A program made the translations under genes and the position numbers. The notes beneath the pieces were generated by a model. That model worked only from the letters and a program-made list of their open reading frames with translations. It was not told where the DNA came from and did no database searches. Shown here one piece after another: positions 50,131-58,791 of a stretch of DNA of 64,000 bases. Position 1 is the first letter of the stretch, and each line of letters opens with the position of its first letter. Source of the stretch: Phreatobacter stygius (GTDB lineage: Bacteria; Pseudomonadota; Alphaproteobacteria; Rhizobiales; Phreatobacteraceae); NCBI RefSeq assembly GCF_005144885.1, contig NZ_CP039690.1, forward strand, positions 5,469,001 to 5,533,000, in the 5' to 3' direction.

Positions 50131-50970
50131 ATGAAACTGATCACCTGGAACATCCAATGGGGCCTCGGCGTCGACGGCATCTTCAGCCTCCGGCGCATTG
50201 TCGACCATGCCCGCCAGCTCGCCGATTTCGACGTGCTCTGCCTGCAGGAGGTGGCCGACAACTTCCCTCAGCTCGAAGGCAGTTCCGGCGAGAACCAGTT
50301 CGCGGTGCTGGCCGGGCTGCTGCCGGGCTTCACCCTGATCGAGGGCGCCGCGGTGGACGTGCCTGACGGCGAGGGCGGCCGCCGCCGTTTCGGCAACGCC
50401 TTGTTGTCGCGGCTGCCGGTCGGCCAGGTGTTCCGCCATAGCCTCGCCTGGGAGGCGGCCGAGGCCCGCTCGATGCCGCGCCTGACGATCGATGCCATGA
50501 TCGAGGCACCGTTCGGCCCGGTGCGGGTGATGACCACCCATCTCGAATATTCCCACACGCTGTTGCGCGCGGCCCAGGTGGAAAGCGTTCGTGACGCCCA
50601 CCGCCAGGCTGCCGCGCGGGTGAAGCGTCCGCCGCTCGAAGGCGGCATCGCGCCCTTCGCGCCGCAGCCGGTGACCGCGTCGGCCATTCTCTGCGGCGAT
50701 TTCAACATGAAGCCGTCGGATCCCTCGAAGGCGCGGCTGGAAGCCTCTTTCGGGGACGGCACGCCGGGCCTGGTCGATCTCTGGATGGCGAAGCATCCAG
50801 GCGAGCCGCATCCGCCGTCGTTCTGCCTCTACGACCAGACCTACGGCCCGGCCCATTGCTGCGATTTCGTCTTCGCCACCGGCGATGTCGCCGAGCGGGT
50901 CACGGCGATCGCCTATGACCTCGCCACCAAGGCCTCGGATCATCAGCCGGTGGTGGTGACGCTCGCGTGA
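50131..50970 (+). CDS. endonuclease/exonuclease/phosphatase (EEP) family hydrolase
   Basis: A 279-aa cytoplasmic EEP-fold enzyme. Motifs in order: LITWNIQWGLG (metal Asn), VLCLQEVAD (metal Glu), VMTTHLEYSH (catalytic His), ILCGDFNMKPSD (Asp/Asn pair) and ASDHQPVVV (Asp-His). EEP enzymes cleave phosphodiesters or phosphomonoesters. As the last gene of an ugp-like importer it may take the place of the usual glycerophosphodiester phosphodiesterase UgpQ, and would then act on an imported phosphodiester. Confidence 0.88.
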   Translation: MKLITWNIQWGLGVDGIFSLRRIVDHARQLADFDVLCLQEVADNFPQLEGSSGENQFAVLAGLLPGFTLIEGAAVDVPDGEGGRRRFGNALLSRLPVGQVFRHSLAWEAAEARSMPRLTIDAMIEAPFGPVRVMTTHLEYSHTLLRAAQVESVRDAHRQAAARVKRPPLEGGIAPFAPQPVTASAILCGDFNMKPSDPSKARLEASFGDGTPGLVDLWMAKHPGEPHPPSFCLYDQTYGPAHCCDFVFATGDVAERVTAIAYDLATKASDHQPVVVTLA

Positions 50971-51003
50971 CGGCGGGGCTCCGGCGGTGGCGGACGCCAG
51001 GCG

Positions 51004-51348
51004 TCATTCGAGCCATTCGGTGATGAAGCCGCCGCTTTCGTGAATGTCGATGGTCTCCAAGAGGCCCGGCCCGAGATTGCCGAACTTGTGCGGCACGTTG
51101 GCCGGCGCCACCAGGATCTGGCCGGCCTCGACCTCGATCTCCCGTTCACCGACGGTGAACAGGGCGCGGCCGGTGCGCACGATGAAGGTTTCCGGATAGG
51201 GGTGGCGATGCAGCTTCGGCCCCGCGCCGATCTCGGTCTGGCTGACGAAGATCACCGAGACACCGGCGCCGGCTGCCGCGCCTTGCCACTCGCCATGCCA
51301 GCGGCCGGGCTCGAAGGCCCAGTCTTCACGTCTGATCAGCTGCGCCAT
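51004..51348 (-). CDS. cupin-domain protein
   Basis: A 114-aa single cupin. The metal motif is GPKLHRHPYPETFIV (two His and a Glu), followed by the second motif in VPHKFGNLGPG (His). It is a small cytoplasmic protein of unknown substrate. The start at 51348 matches the domain; a longer frame begins at 51438. It is followed upstream by an HxlR regulator on the same strand, 123 bp away. Confidence 0.82.
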   Translation of the reverse strand: MAQLIRREDWAFEPGRWHGEWQGAAAGAGVSVIFVSQTEIGAGPKLHRHPYPETFIVRTGRALFTVGEREIEVEAGQILVAPANVPHKFGNLGPGLLETIDIHESGGFITEWLE

Positions 51349-51471
51349 CGGTCGAACAAGCTCCCGGTTCAAGGCCGCAGTCGGATCGCGATCGACGCCG
51401 ATCCGGCCAGCATCATGCCGTGAGCTTAATGCCGTCATCGGAACCGTCCAGATGAGTACGCGCCCTTGCGC

Positions 51472-52017
51472 TCAGAGCACGGCCGGAACGATGTCGGCCG
51501 GTGGACTGGCCTGCCTGGTCCGGGCGACAACCTCTTCATAGGCTGCCTGCAAGGTCGCGCGAACGCTGGTTTGTGGCGCTTGCGCGTCCGGTTCGACCGG
51601 AAGGCCCAGGTGTTCCAGGCGCAACTCGGCCATGAACCGCTCCCAGAGCGCCGGCCCGCCTTCTTCCAGCAGCTGCGCGCGAATGCTCAGCTCTTCGCTC
51701 ACCGGCAGCCAGCGGCGGCCCCAGGCGCCAAGATGGGCCAGGATCGGCAGGACGCTGATCGCCATTTCGGTCAGGCTGTAGATCGCCTTCTGCTTGTGGC
51801 TCGGGTCGTCGGCCTTGGTCAGCATGCCCATGTCGACCAGCATCTTCAGCCGATCCGCCAGGATGTTGGAGGAGATGCCTTCCTCCGAGCGCATGAGCTC
51901 ACGGAAATGCCGCCGGTTGCCGAAGATCACGTCACGGATGATCAGCAGGCTCCATTTGTCGCCGAATATTTCCAGCGACAGATTGATCGGGCAGCCCGAC
52001 CGGTGGGCGTGGTCCAT
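51472..52017 (-). CDS. HxlR-family transcriptional regulator
   Basis: A 181-aa regulator. The conserved CPINLSLEIFGDKWSLLIIR segment with its N-terminal Cys is followed by RHFRELMRSEEGISSNILAD and YSLTEMAISVLPIL, the HxlR winged helix. Cys8 could sense reactive species, as in HypR or QorR. The C-terminal 50 residues are an extension without known motifs. ATG 52017 follows AAGGGGATG. It probably controls itself and the cupin. Confidence 0.9.
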   Translation of the reverse strand: MDHAHRSGCPINLSLEIFGDKWSLLIIRDVIFGNRRHFRELMRSEEGISSNILADRLKMLVDMGMLTKADDPSHKQKAIYSLTEMAISVLPILAHLGAWGRRWLPVSEELSIRAQLLEEGGPALWERFMAELRLEHLGLPVEPDAQAPQTSVRATLQAAYEEVVARTRQASPPADIVPAVL

Positions 52018-52127
52018 ATCATCCCCTTGATGATGGCTTCTCAAGAACTGCTTGCAATATCGCACCGGTATGTCCGGGAGGCAACTGGTTGCGATGTGGA
52101 CGGGCAAGCATGCGGCGAGGCGTCGGA

Positions 52128-53288
52128 TCATGGCGGGCTATTGGCCGGCTCCGGCACGGGCCGCCACTGTTCGATCAGCATCAAGGTGATGGTGACCGTC
52201 AGCGGGCCGAGGACCAGCCCGGCCGCGCCGAACAGCGCGAGGCCGCCGATCATGGCAATGAACATGGGCACCGTGTGGAGGCGTATGCGGCCGCCGACCA
52301 GCAAGGGATAGAGCACGTTGTCGATGCCGCCGATGACGATGCCGCCCCAAAGCGTGAGAATGGCGGCCTTGCCCCAATCGCCGGTGATAGCGAGATAAAG
52401 TGCGGCGGGAAACCAGACGATGAAGGCGCCGAGCACCGGCACGATCGCCAGGATGGCCATGACCAGGCCCCAGAGCAGCGGTGTCGGCAGGCCGAGAAAC
52501 CAGAACATCAGACCGCCCAGCGCGCCTTGCAGCAGGGCGGTGACGAAGGTTCCATAGACGGTTGCGTGGATGGTGTCGTCGACGCTGCGGAACAGCCGTT
52601 CCGTCGCCGGCTCGCGCAGTGGCGACAGGCTGCGCAGATAGCCGAGGATGGCGCGACGATCGCGCAGGAAATAGAACAGCAGATAGAAGGTGACCAACGC
52701 GACCAGCAATTGGGTCATCGAGCCGGTGACCAGCGACGTGCCGGCATTGGTCAGCCAGGTCGCGGCATTGCCGAGGATCGTGGTGAGCTCGATCTGCTCG
52801 CCGATCCAGGCGACCACCGGCCCGAGCCAGGGATGGATCGAAACCGCGTGCTGCAGGTTGCCGGCCTGGACCTCGGCCTGCAGCAGGCCGGCGCCCTTGG
52901 CGGCCTCGACCGCCAGCCTTTGCCCGACCGCGAGGAACGGCACGACGACGACCATGATCACCAAAGCGACCGACAGCGCCGCCGAAAGGCCGGGCCGGTG
53001 CGTCAGGCTTTCGAGCCGGCGCTGCAAGGGGGCCGCGAGCACGGCCAGCGCCAGGGCAAAGGCCAGGGCCGACAGGAAAGGCAGGGCGATCAGGTAGCAG
53101 AGATAAAGGCCGATGACGGTTGCCGCCATCTGGGCGAGGCTGCGCGGCGACCAGCCGTCGAGCGCCTGGCTGAACGCCAGGCGGAAGCTGCCGTGGCCGG
53201 ATGGTGTTTGGTGCGCCGGCGCGGGGTGAGGCGCGTGCGCGCCGATGCGCGGGGCGGGTGGTGTCGAAGCCTGTGCGGGGTCAGCCAT
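52128..53288 (-). CDS. AI-2E-family (PerM-like) transporter
   Basis: A 386-aa membrane protein with about eight transmembrane helices. After a Pro/Ala-rich soluble N-terminus (about 45 residues) come the family blocks LVTFYLLFYFLRDRRAILGY, SVDDTIHATVYGTFVTALLQ and PVLGAFIVWFPAALYLAITG, ending GLVLGPLTVTITLMLIEQWR. Members export signals or act as Na+/H+ antiporters; the substrate is unknown. The start MADPAQ lacks a strong ribosome site. The gene is divergent from the methyltransferase. Confidence 0.88.
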   Translation of the reverse strand: MADPAQASTPPAPRIGAHAPHPAPAHQTPSGHGSFRLAFSQALDGWSPRSLAQMAATVIGLYLCYLIALPFLSALAFALALAVLAAPLQRRLESLTHRPGLSAALSVALVIMVVVVPFLAVGQRLAVEAAKGAGLLQAEVQAGNLQHAVSIHPWLGPVVAWIGEQIELTTILGNAATWLTNAGTSLVTGSMTQLLVALVTFYLLFYFLRDRRAILGYLRSLSPLREPATERLFRSVDDTIHATVYGTFVTALLQGALGGLMFWFLGLPTPLLWGLVMAILAIVPVLGAFIVWFPAALYLAITGDWGKAAILTLWGGIVIGGIDNVLYPLLVGGRIRLHTVPMFIAMIGGLALFGAAGLVLGPLTVTITLMLIEQWRPVPEPANSPP

Positions 53289-53386
53289 GCGCGAACAACG
53301 CCGCAAGGGCGTCCTGGTTCGAATCCGCCACCGATCGGGTTATGCAGAGCCCGCCGGCTTTCGACACCTACCAGGAGCACGCCACC

Positions 53387-54115
53387 ATGACCGAGACGCC
53401 TGTCGACCGGGCGCATTGGGCGCGGGTCGCCGCGCAATGGACCGCCTGGGCGCGCGCGCCGGGCCATGACGCGTTCTGGGCCTATCGCGATGCGCTGCTG
53501 GCCTTCATCGGTCGCGGCGAGGCGCGGGCTCTCGAGGTCGGCTGCGGCGAGGGGCGGGTGTCGCGGACCCTGAAGGAGCTTGGATATCACGTGACCGCCA
53601 CCGATGCGGTGGCCGAACTGGTCGATGCCGCGGCGGCCGCGCGGTCGGCCGATCGTTATGCCGTCGCGCCCGCGGCGTCGCTGCCGTTCGAGGACGGCAG
53701 CTTCGACCTGATCGTCGCCTATAACGTGCTGATGGATGTCGAGGACGTGCCGGCTGCGCTGGTCGAAATCAGCCGGGTGCTGGCGCCGGGCGGCGAGGTC
53801 GTCATCTCGCTGGTTCATCCGTTCTGCGACCGCGGCCGGTTCGCCGGCCCCGAGCCGGACGCGCCCTTCGTGGTCGAGGGGTCCTATTTCGGCCGTGAAC
53901 GGTTCGAAGGCAGCGAAGAGCGCGGCGGCCTGACCATGGAGTTTGCCGGCTGGTCGCAGCCGCTCGAGGCCTATGCCGAAGCCCTGACGCGGGCGGGCCT
54001 TGCCATCACCGGGTTGCGCGAGCCGGTGCCGCAGGTGACCGCCGATGATGATTCGCGTCAGAAGTGGACACGGCTGCCGCTCTTCCTCTGGTTGAAAGCC
54101 AGGCGGCTGGCATAG
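53387..54115 (+). CDS. class I SAM-dependent methyltransferase
   Basis: A 242-aa methyltransferase. The SAM site is ALEVGCGEGRVSRTL (motif I, near residue 50), VTATDAVAELVDAAA (motif II) and FDLIVAYNVLMDVEDVPAAL (motif IV area). The acceptor is unknown. The start MTETPVDRAHW at 53387 has AGGAG. The frame is open for 186 bp upstream, but that part overlaps the divergent gene and lacks similarity. Confidence 0.88.
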   Translation: MTETPVDRAHWARVAAQWTAWARAPGHDAFWAYRDALLAFIGRGEARALEVGCGEGRVSRTLKELGYHVTATDAVAELVDAAAAARSADRYAVAPAASLPFEDGSFDLIVAYNVLMDVEDVPAALVEISRVLAPGGEVVISLVHPFCDRGRFAGPEPDAPFVVEGSYFGRERFEGSEERGGLTMEFAGWSQPLEAYAEALTRAGLAITGLREPVPQVTADDDSRQKWTRLPLFLWLKARRLA

Positions 54116-54235
54116 TCGCGGGCGTGTATCGGCAAGGATGTCCACAGCTCCGGCATGGTTATTGCCTTGAACTCATTAACTATGGCGGGCTCATGCTGTA
54201 GAAATCGGGTCGGCGCGATAGGGGAAGGCGTGGCA

Positions 54236-54436
54236 ATGGCAACAGGGCAGGTTTTTCTTTTCATGTTTCTGATGTTCGCCGATGGGCAATACGTCCATAC
54301 GGTGGATCGCATGGCATCGGTGCAGGCCTGTGAAGCCGAAGAGCGGAACCGGCTCGAGAAATACAAGGTCGACGACAATCTGCGCTCGATCACGGCGTCA
54401 TGCTTCAGGGTCGCGACCTCGCAGACGCCGACCTGA
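54236..54436 (+). CDS. small hypothetical protein with N-terminal hydrophobic segment
   Basis: A 66-aa protein, ATG 54236 behind GGGGAAGG. Residues 6-16 (VFLFMFLMFAD) are hydrophobic, and two cysteines follow (in VQACEAEE and TASCFRVA), which suggests an exported, disulfide-linked small protein. I have seen similar short proteins annotated only as hypothetical. No operon partner. Confidence 0.6.
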   Translation: MATGQVFLFMFLMFADGQYVHTVDRMASVQACEAEERNRLEKYKVDDNLRSITASCFRVATSQTPT

Positions 54437-54516
54437 ATGGCGAATAGTGCGTGGCGAATAGCGCATGGGGATGACGCGGACAGCGCGGCGCTCCCTCTCC
54501 TGCGAAGCCCCGACAA

Positions 54517-54779
54517 CCCTCTCCGTTTGGGCTACGACATTCACAGATCTCTCAAAGGGGCCTGAATTCGCCACCTCTCAAGGCTTCGCACGAGAACCAC
54601 GGATAGCGCATGCGCCGTCCTTTTTCGTCATGGCCGGCCTTGTGCCGGCCATCCACGCATTGCCTTGACCGCGGAGGACGTGGATGGCCGTGACAAGCAC
54701 GGCCATGACGAAGCGAGAAACACCGCGCCAAGACATGGATTGTCGAGATGTGTGAATCCGGTAGCCATTTGGGAGAGGG
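54517..54779. repeat. nested palindromic intergenic repeats
   Basis: AACCCTCTCC (from about 54516) and GGAGAGGGTT (about 54771-54780) are inverse halves of the same short element, separated by about 245 bp. Between them lies a second dyad, 54624-54657 against 54678-54712, whose arms both contain ATGGCCG and CATCCACG or their complements. At 54749-54766 the 18-mer TGTGTGAATCCGGTAGCC is an exact copy of 8686-8703. The 406-bp gap (54437-54842) contains no credible gene. Confidence 0.65.
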
Positions 54780-54842
54780 TTGATTCGACGGCGTTTTTCG
54801 TCGCGACACGCACCGCGCGATGCGCCCCGCAACGGTTTCCCC

Positions 54843-55913
54843 TTACGGCGTGAACACGAAGCCCGGTCCGATCGCCGCATCTGCGGGAATCGCCGGCAGG
54901 TCGCTGAACAGGCCCGGCTGCTCGGCCATGACCTTCAGCATGTGGCGCGGCTCGATATGTTTGTTGACGTCGAAGGTTGCCCGCACGAAGCCGAGCCGGT
55001 GCAGGCGATCGACCGCGCTCCACAAGGCGCGGTAATTATTGGCTGAGAGCCGGCGGTCGGCCTGCTGGATGTTGAACTCCATCGCCGCTTCCGCGACATC
55101 CGCCTTCAGGCCGGGAATCCAGCGGGTGGCGACCTGCGCGGCGGCCTTTGAGTTCTTGCGCATCCACTGGTCGGCTTCCGACACGGCCGCCAGGAATTTC
55201 TCGATCGTCGGGCCGTTGCGCTCGATCCATGGCCGCAGCGCGACGTTGAAGCCGACATAAGAAATGACATTGCCGCCGCGCACCACCTCATAGGCGCCGG
55301 GCACGTCCTTCAAGGCGACGATCGGCCAGGGATCCCAGCCGGAGAAAGCATCGATGCCGCGGGCGAGCAGCGCCACCGTCATGTCGGGCGGCGGGGTGTT
55401 GACCAGCGTCACGTCGGCTGGCGCCAGCCCGGCCTTTTCCAGGAGCGCCAGGATATAGAGATGGTTGATCGTGCCGAAGGAGGCGGCGATCTTCTTGCCC
55501 TTGAGGCTTGAGAGATTGCCCTTGTCGATGCCGCTGTCGGCGCGCGCGATCAGAGCCATTGTGGCGTCCGAACCGCGCCGTGTGGCATTGCCGCTGTAAT
55601 TGCCCAGCGCCACCAGGTCCATGCCACGCAGCACCGCACCGATCATGGGAACGCCGACCTGGACGATCTCGCTTTCGCCCGCCTGCAGGGCGTTCAAGGC
55701 GTCGACGCCGGTGGCATAGGGCCGGGCAATGGTGACATCCAGGCCCGCCTTCTCGAAGAAGCCGCGTTCGAGCGCGATCGGCAGGCCGATCTGGTCGATG
55801 CCGGTGACCATGCCGGCCTTGAGCTTGGTCATGGTCTGCGCCTGCGCCCAATGCGGCACCAGGCCCGGCGCCGCTATCAGCGTGCCGGCAACGATGGTTC
55901 TGCGCGTGATCAT
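54843..55913 (-). CDS. NitT/TauT-type ABC importer, substrate-binding protein (second system)
   Basis: A 356-aa periplasmic binding protein. The leader MITRRTIVAGTLIAAPG ends AQAQ. The mature part (LKAGMVTGIDQIGLPIALER, GFFEKAGLDVTIARPYATGV, SLKGKKIAASFGTINHLYIL) is of the SsuA/ThiY type. GGGAGGGAG precedes ATG 55913. It is the last gene of an operon transcribed from 58590 and overlaps a small unknown gene by 4 bp (ATGA). Confidence 0.9.
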   Translation of the reverse strand: MITRRTIVAGTLIAAPGLVPHWAQAQTMTKLKAGMVTGIDQIGLPIALERGFFEKAGLDVTIARPYATGVDALNALQAGESEIVQVGVPMIGAVLRGMDLVALGNYSGNATRRGSDATMALIARADSGIDKGNLSSLKGKKIAASFGTINHLYILALLEKAGLAPADVTLVNTPPPDMTVALLARGIDAFSGWDPWPIVALKDVPGAYEVVRGGNVISYVGFNVALRPWIERNGPTIEKFLAAVSEADQWMRKNSKAAAQVATRWIPGLKADVAEAAMEFNIQQADRRLSANNYRALWSAVDRLHRLGFVRATFDVNKHIEPRHMLKVMAEQPGLFSDLPAIPADAAIGPGFVFTP

Positions 55914-56242
55914 GATGCTCCCTCCCTCAGTGGCGCTATCCGCCTGACCCAATAGAGCCGGGCAATGGCGGTGAGATCGCTTTTTGCGATGCCTCTCAGT
56001 TCGACGGTATTGCCCTCCGTGCCGGACACCCGGCCATGGCGCTGAAACACCAGGATGTGGAAGCGCTCGGGCGGAAACGGCAAGGTGATCAGGGCGTTGA
56101 CGCGAAGTCTTTCGGGAAAGCCTTCGGCGATCTTGGCCGGTGCCGCGATGGCGAGCCAGGCCTGCCAGACAAGCCAGAGGACCAGAAGCCCGGCGAGGAT
56201 CCGGACCTTGGTCGAGGCCAACGCGGCGCGCACCAGGGTCAC
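55910..56242 (-). CDS. small membrane-anchored protein within the ABC operon
   Basis: A 110-aa protein, GTG start overlapping the ATPase stop and its own stop overlapping the binding-protein start. Residues 14-33 (RILAGLLVLWLVWQAWLAIA) are a single transmembrane segment; the rest (PPERFHILVFQRHGRVSGTE and ELRGIAKSDLTAIARLYWVR) looks like a small soluble domain. I do not recognise it. Tight coupling on both sides argues that it serves the importer. Confidence 0.75.
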   Translation of the reverse strand: MTLVRAALASTKVRILAGLLVLWLVWQAWLAIAAPAKIAEGFPERLRVNALITLPFPPERFHILVFQRHGRVSGTEGNTVELRGIAKSDLTAIARLYWVRRIAPLREGAS

Positions 56243-56997
56243 GCCGACCTCACCAGGCTGAGCACCCGGGCCGACAGGTCCTTGAACTGGTCGTTCTGGA
56301 CGAGCTCGTCCCAGACGCGCGGGCGGGGCAGGGCGACCTCGACCTCTTGCTTCACCCGGCCCTTGGACAGCACGATCACCCGGTTCGCCAGGAACACGGC
56401 TTCCGCGACATCGTGGGTGATGAACAGCACGGTCGGCCGCCGCTCCTGCCAGATGCGCGTCAGCTCCTCCTGCAGCGTCATGCGCGTCTGCGCGTCGACG
56501 CTGGCGAAGGGTTCGTCCATCAGGAGCACGTCGGGCTCGTTGGCCAGCGCGCGGACCACGCCGACGCGCTGCTGCATGCCGCCGGAGAGTTCGTTCGGAT
56601 AGCGGCCGGCGGCCTCGGTCAAGCCGGCCAGCGCCAGATATTCGCGGGCGATGGCGTCGCGCTCGGGTTTCGGAACGCCGCGCATCTTCGGCCCGAAGCC
56701 GACATTGTCGATCACCGTCTTCCAGGGAAACAGGGCAAAGGACTGGAACACCACGCCGCGGTCCGGCCCCGGTCCCCTGATCGGCCGGCCGCCGACCAGG
56801 ATCTCGCCGCCGGAGGCCGGGATGAAACCGGCGATCATGTTGAGAATGGTCGACTTGCCGCAGCCGGACGGCCCGACGATGGAGACGAATTCGCCCTCGG
56901 CAATGTCGAAGCTGACGTCCTGCACGGCGGTGACGTGGACGCCGGCATAGGCATCGAAATAGGTCTTCGACAAGGCTTTCAGGCTGAGTGTCTTCAT
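56239..56997 (-). CDS. NitT/TauT-type ABC importer, ATP-binding protein (second system)
   Basis: A 252-aa ATPase with Walker [11 protein letters not shown]-loop FQSFALFPW, signature LSGGMQQRV, Walker B VLLMDEPFASVD and H-loop FITHDVAEA. This is the TauB/SsuB pattern. It begins 10 bp after the end of the second permease gene. It is the only ATPase for two different permeases in this operon. Confidence 0.92.
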   Translation of the reverse strand: MKTLSLKALSKTYFDAYAGVHVTAVQDVSFDIAEGEFVSIVGPSGCGKSTILNMIAGFIPASGGEILVGGRPIRGPGPDRGVVFQSFALFPWKTVIDNVGFGPKMRGVPKPERDAIAREYLALAGLTEAAGRYPNELSGGMQQRVGVVRALANEPDVLLMDEPFASVDAQTRMTLQEELTRIWQERRPTVLFITHDVAEAVFLANRVIVLSKGRVKQEVEVALPRPRVWDELVQNDQFKDLSARVLSLVRSA

Positions 56998-57007
56998 GAT
57001 GACCGCT

Positions 57008-57814
57008 TCACGGCGTCACGAGCCCCCATCGCTGTCCGGTGGCCCGCTCGATGGGCGCCAGCACCCAGGCGTCGACAATGTACCAGAGGATGCCGAGCAC
57101 GATCATGCCCAGCACGATCTCGACCACCGAACCGGCACGCCGGGCGTCGAACATGAGAAAGCCGATGCCGCTGGTGCCGACGATCATCTCGGCGGCGATC
57201 AGCGCGCGCCAGCCGTAACCGAGGCCGTTGCGCAGGCCGGTGACGATGTTCGGCAGCGCGCCGGGCAGCACCACCTCCCACAGGATGCGCGGCGGCGAGG
57301 CGCCGAGGCATTGGGCGGCGCGGGTCAGGTCCTGCTTGACCGAGCGCACGCCGAGCACGGTGTTCAGCACCACCGGGAACAGCACGGTATAGACGATGAC
57401 GAAGGTCATGGTGGTGAAGCCGAAACCGAACCAGATGATCAGGATCGGCAGCCAGGCAATGTCGCCGATCGCCTGGAAGAACAGAAGGATCGGCGAGAGC
57501 AGGGCATGGGCGCGCGCATTGAGCCCGACCAGCAGGCCGAGCGGAATGCCGATGGCCATGCCGGCCGCGGCGCCGACCACCAGCCGGCCGACGCTGTCGG
57601 CGAGATAGTCGGGCAGGATGCCCTTGTACATGAGGTCGCCGAACGCGCGGATGACGTCGATCGGGCCTGGAAAGAAGGCGCGCGGAAACAGGCCGGCGTC
57701 GGCGACCACGGCCCAGAGCACGATGAGCGGCACGAAGGGCACGATGCTCTGCAGCACCGGAAAGCGCGCGGTCGTGCGGACATAGGCGCCATAGGCTTTG
57801 AGCAAGGGGGTCAT
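57008..57814 (-). CDS. NitT/TauT-type ABC importer, permease B
   Basis: A 268-aa permease with six helices. The EAA loop is LTRAAQCLGASPPRILWEVV then LPGALPNIVTGLRNGLGYGW. It is homologous to, but clearly different from, the permease encoded just upstream; the two probably form a heterodimeric channel. It starts by ATGA overlap with that gene. Confidence 0.92.
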   Translation of the reverse strand: MTPLLKAYGAYVRTTARFPVLQSIVPFVPLIVLWAVVADAGLFPRAFFPGPIDVIRAFGDLMYKGILPDYLADSVGRLVVGAAAGMAIGIPLGLLVGLNARAHALLSPILLFFQAIGDIAWLPILIIWFGFGFTTMTFVIVYTVLFPVVLNTVLGVRSVKQDLTRAAQCLGASPPRILWEVVLPGALPNIVTGLRNGLGYGWRALIAAEMIVGTSGIGFLMFDARRAGSVVEIVLGMIVLGILWYIVDAWVLAPIERATGQRWGLVTP

Positions 57815-58590
57815 GCCGGCCGCACCATGCCCCAGCGCTCGATCGTCGCCCGTTCGAGCGGCGCCAGTACCAGTCGGTCGATGGCGAGCCAGATCAGGCC
57901 GATGACGATCATGCCGAAGACGATGACTTCGGTCCGGTAGAAGTCGCGGGCGACGAACAGCATGTAGCCGAGGCCGACATTGGTCGCGATCATCTCGGCC
58001 GCGATCAGGCCGCGCCAGGCAAAACCCAGGCCCGTGCGGATGCCGGTGACGATATTGGGCAGCGCGCCCGGCAGCAGCACATCGGTGAGCATGGCCAAGG
58101 GCTTGGCGCCGAGCGAGGCGGCGGCATGGCGCAGCGGCATCGGAATGGTCGAGACACCGAGCAGGGTGTTGTAGGCGACGACGAAGAACACCGCGTTGAA
58201 GATGACGAAGATGATCGCGCCGAAGCCATAGCCGAACCAGAGCGTTGCGATCGGGATCCAGGCAATGCCGGCCAGCACCGAAAAGAACCGGAGCAGCGGC
58301 GTCACGAAATTCGACACGCCCTGGCTGACCCCCATGGCGATGCCGAGCGGCACGCCGGCCAGGATGGCCAGCGCGGTGCCGAGCACGACGCGCAAGAGGC
58401 TCGCCCCGACATGCTGGATCAGCGAGCCGTCGCGGATGCCGTCGAGGCCGGCCTGGGCGACCGAGACGATATCGGGGAAGACCTGCGGCGAGACGCCGAA
58501 CAGCGGCACGACCACGGCCCAGACCATGAGCAGGAACAAGAGGGGCGCCGCGAAGGTCAGCGCCTTCAGCGCGCGGTTGGTCTGCCCCAT
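57811..58590 (-). CDS. NitT/TauT-type ABC importer, permease A
   Basis: A 259-aa permease with six helices and the EAA loop LRHAAASLGAKPLAMLTDVL then LPGALPNIVTGIRTGLGF. It begins MGQTNRALKALTF at 58590 behind GAGAGAGG; a Met at 58638 is in frame but less likely. It heads the five-gene operon ending at 54843. The 200 bp upstream (58591-58791) hold the promoter region and no gene. Confidence 0.9.
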   Translation of the reverse strand: MGQTNRALKALTFAAPLLFLLMVWAVVVPLFGVSPQVFPDIVSVAQAGLDGIRDGSLIQHVGASLLRVVLGTALAILAGVPLGIAMGVSQGVSNFVTPLLRFFSVLAGIAWIPIATLWFGYGFGAIIFVIFNAVFFVVAYNTLLGVSTIPMPLRHAAASLGAKPLAMLTDVLLPGALPNIVTGIRTGLGFAWRGLIAAEMIATNVGLGYMLFVARDFYRTEVIVFGMIVIGLIWLAIDRLVLAPLERATIERWGMVRPA

Positions 58591-58791
58591 TGCCTGGCCT
58601 CTCTCGCAGACGAAAAAGTCGAACAGCAACACCAACAAACGTTTGCGCGTCGATTAGGCCCCAGCTTGGCGGTCTCGTCCATGCGCGAATGCCGGGGCGG
58701 GCGCATGGCATGATTGCATGGCCACGCCTTTACTTGGCGAGCCGCGGCCCTAGGCGGTTTTCGGGGGCATGGTTCCGCCCCGGTCATCCGT

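Noticed and set aside
52089-53390. A 433-codon open frame on the plus strand
   Set aside because: It is antisense to the AI-2E-family transporter gene and rich in Gln/Arg/Asp without any motif.
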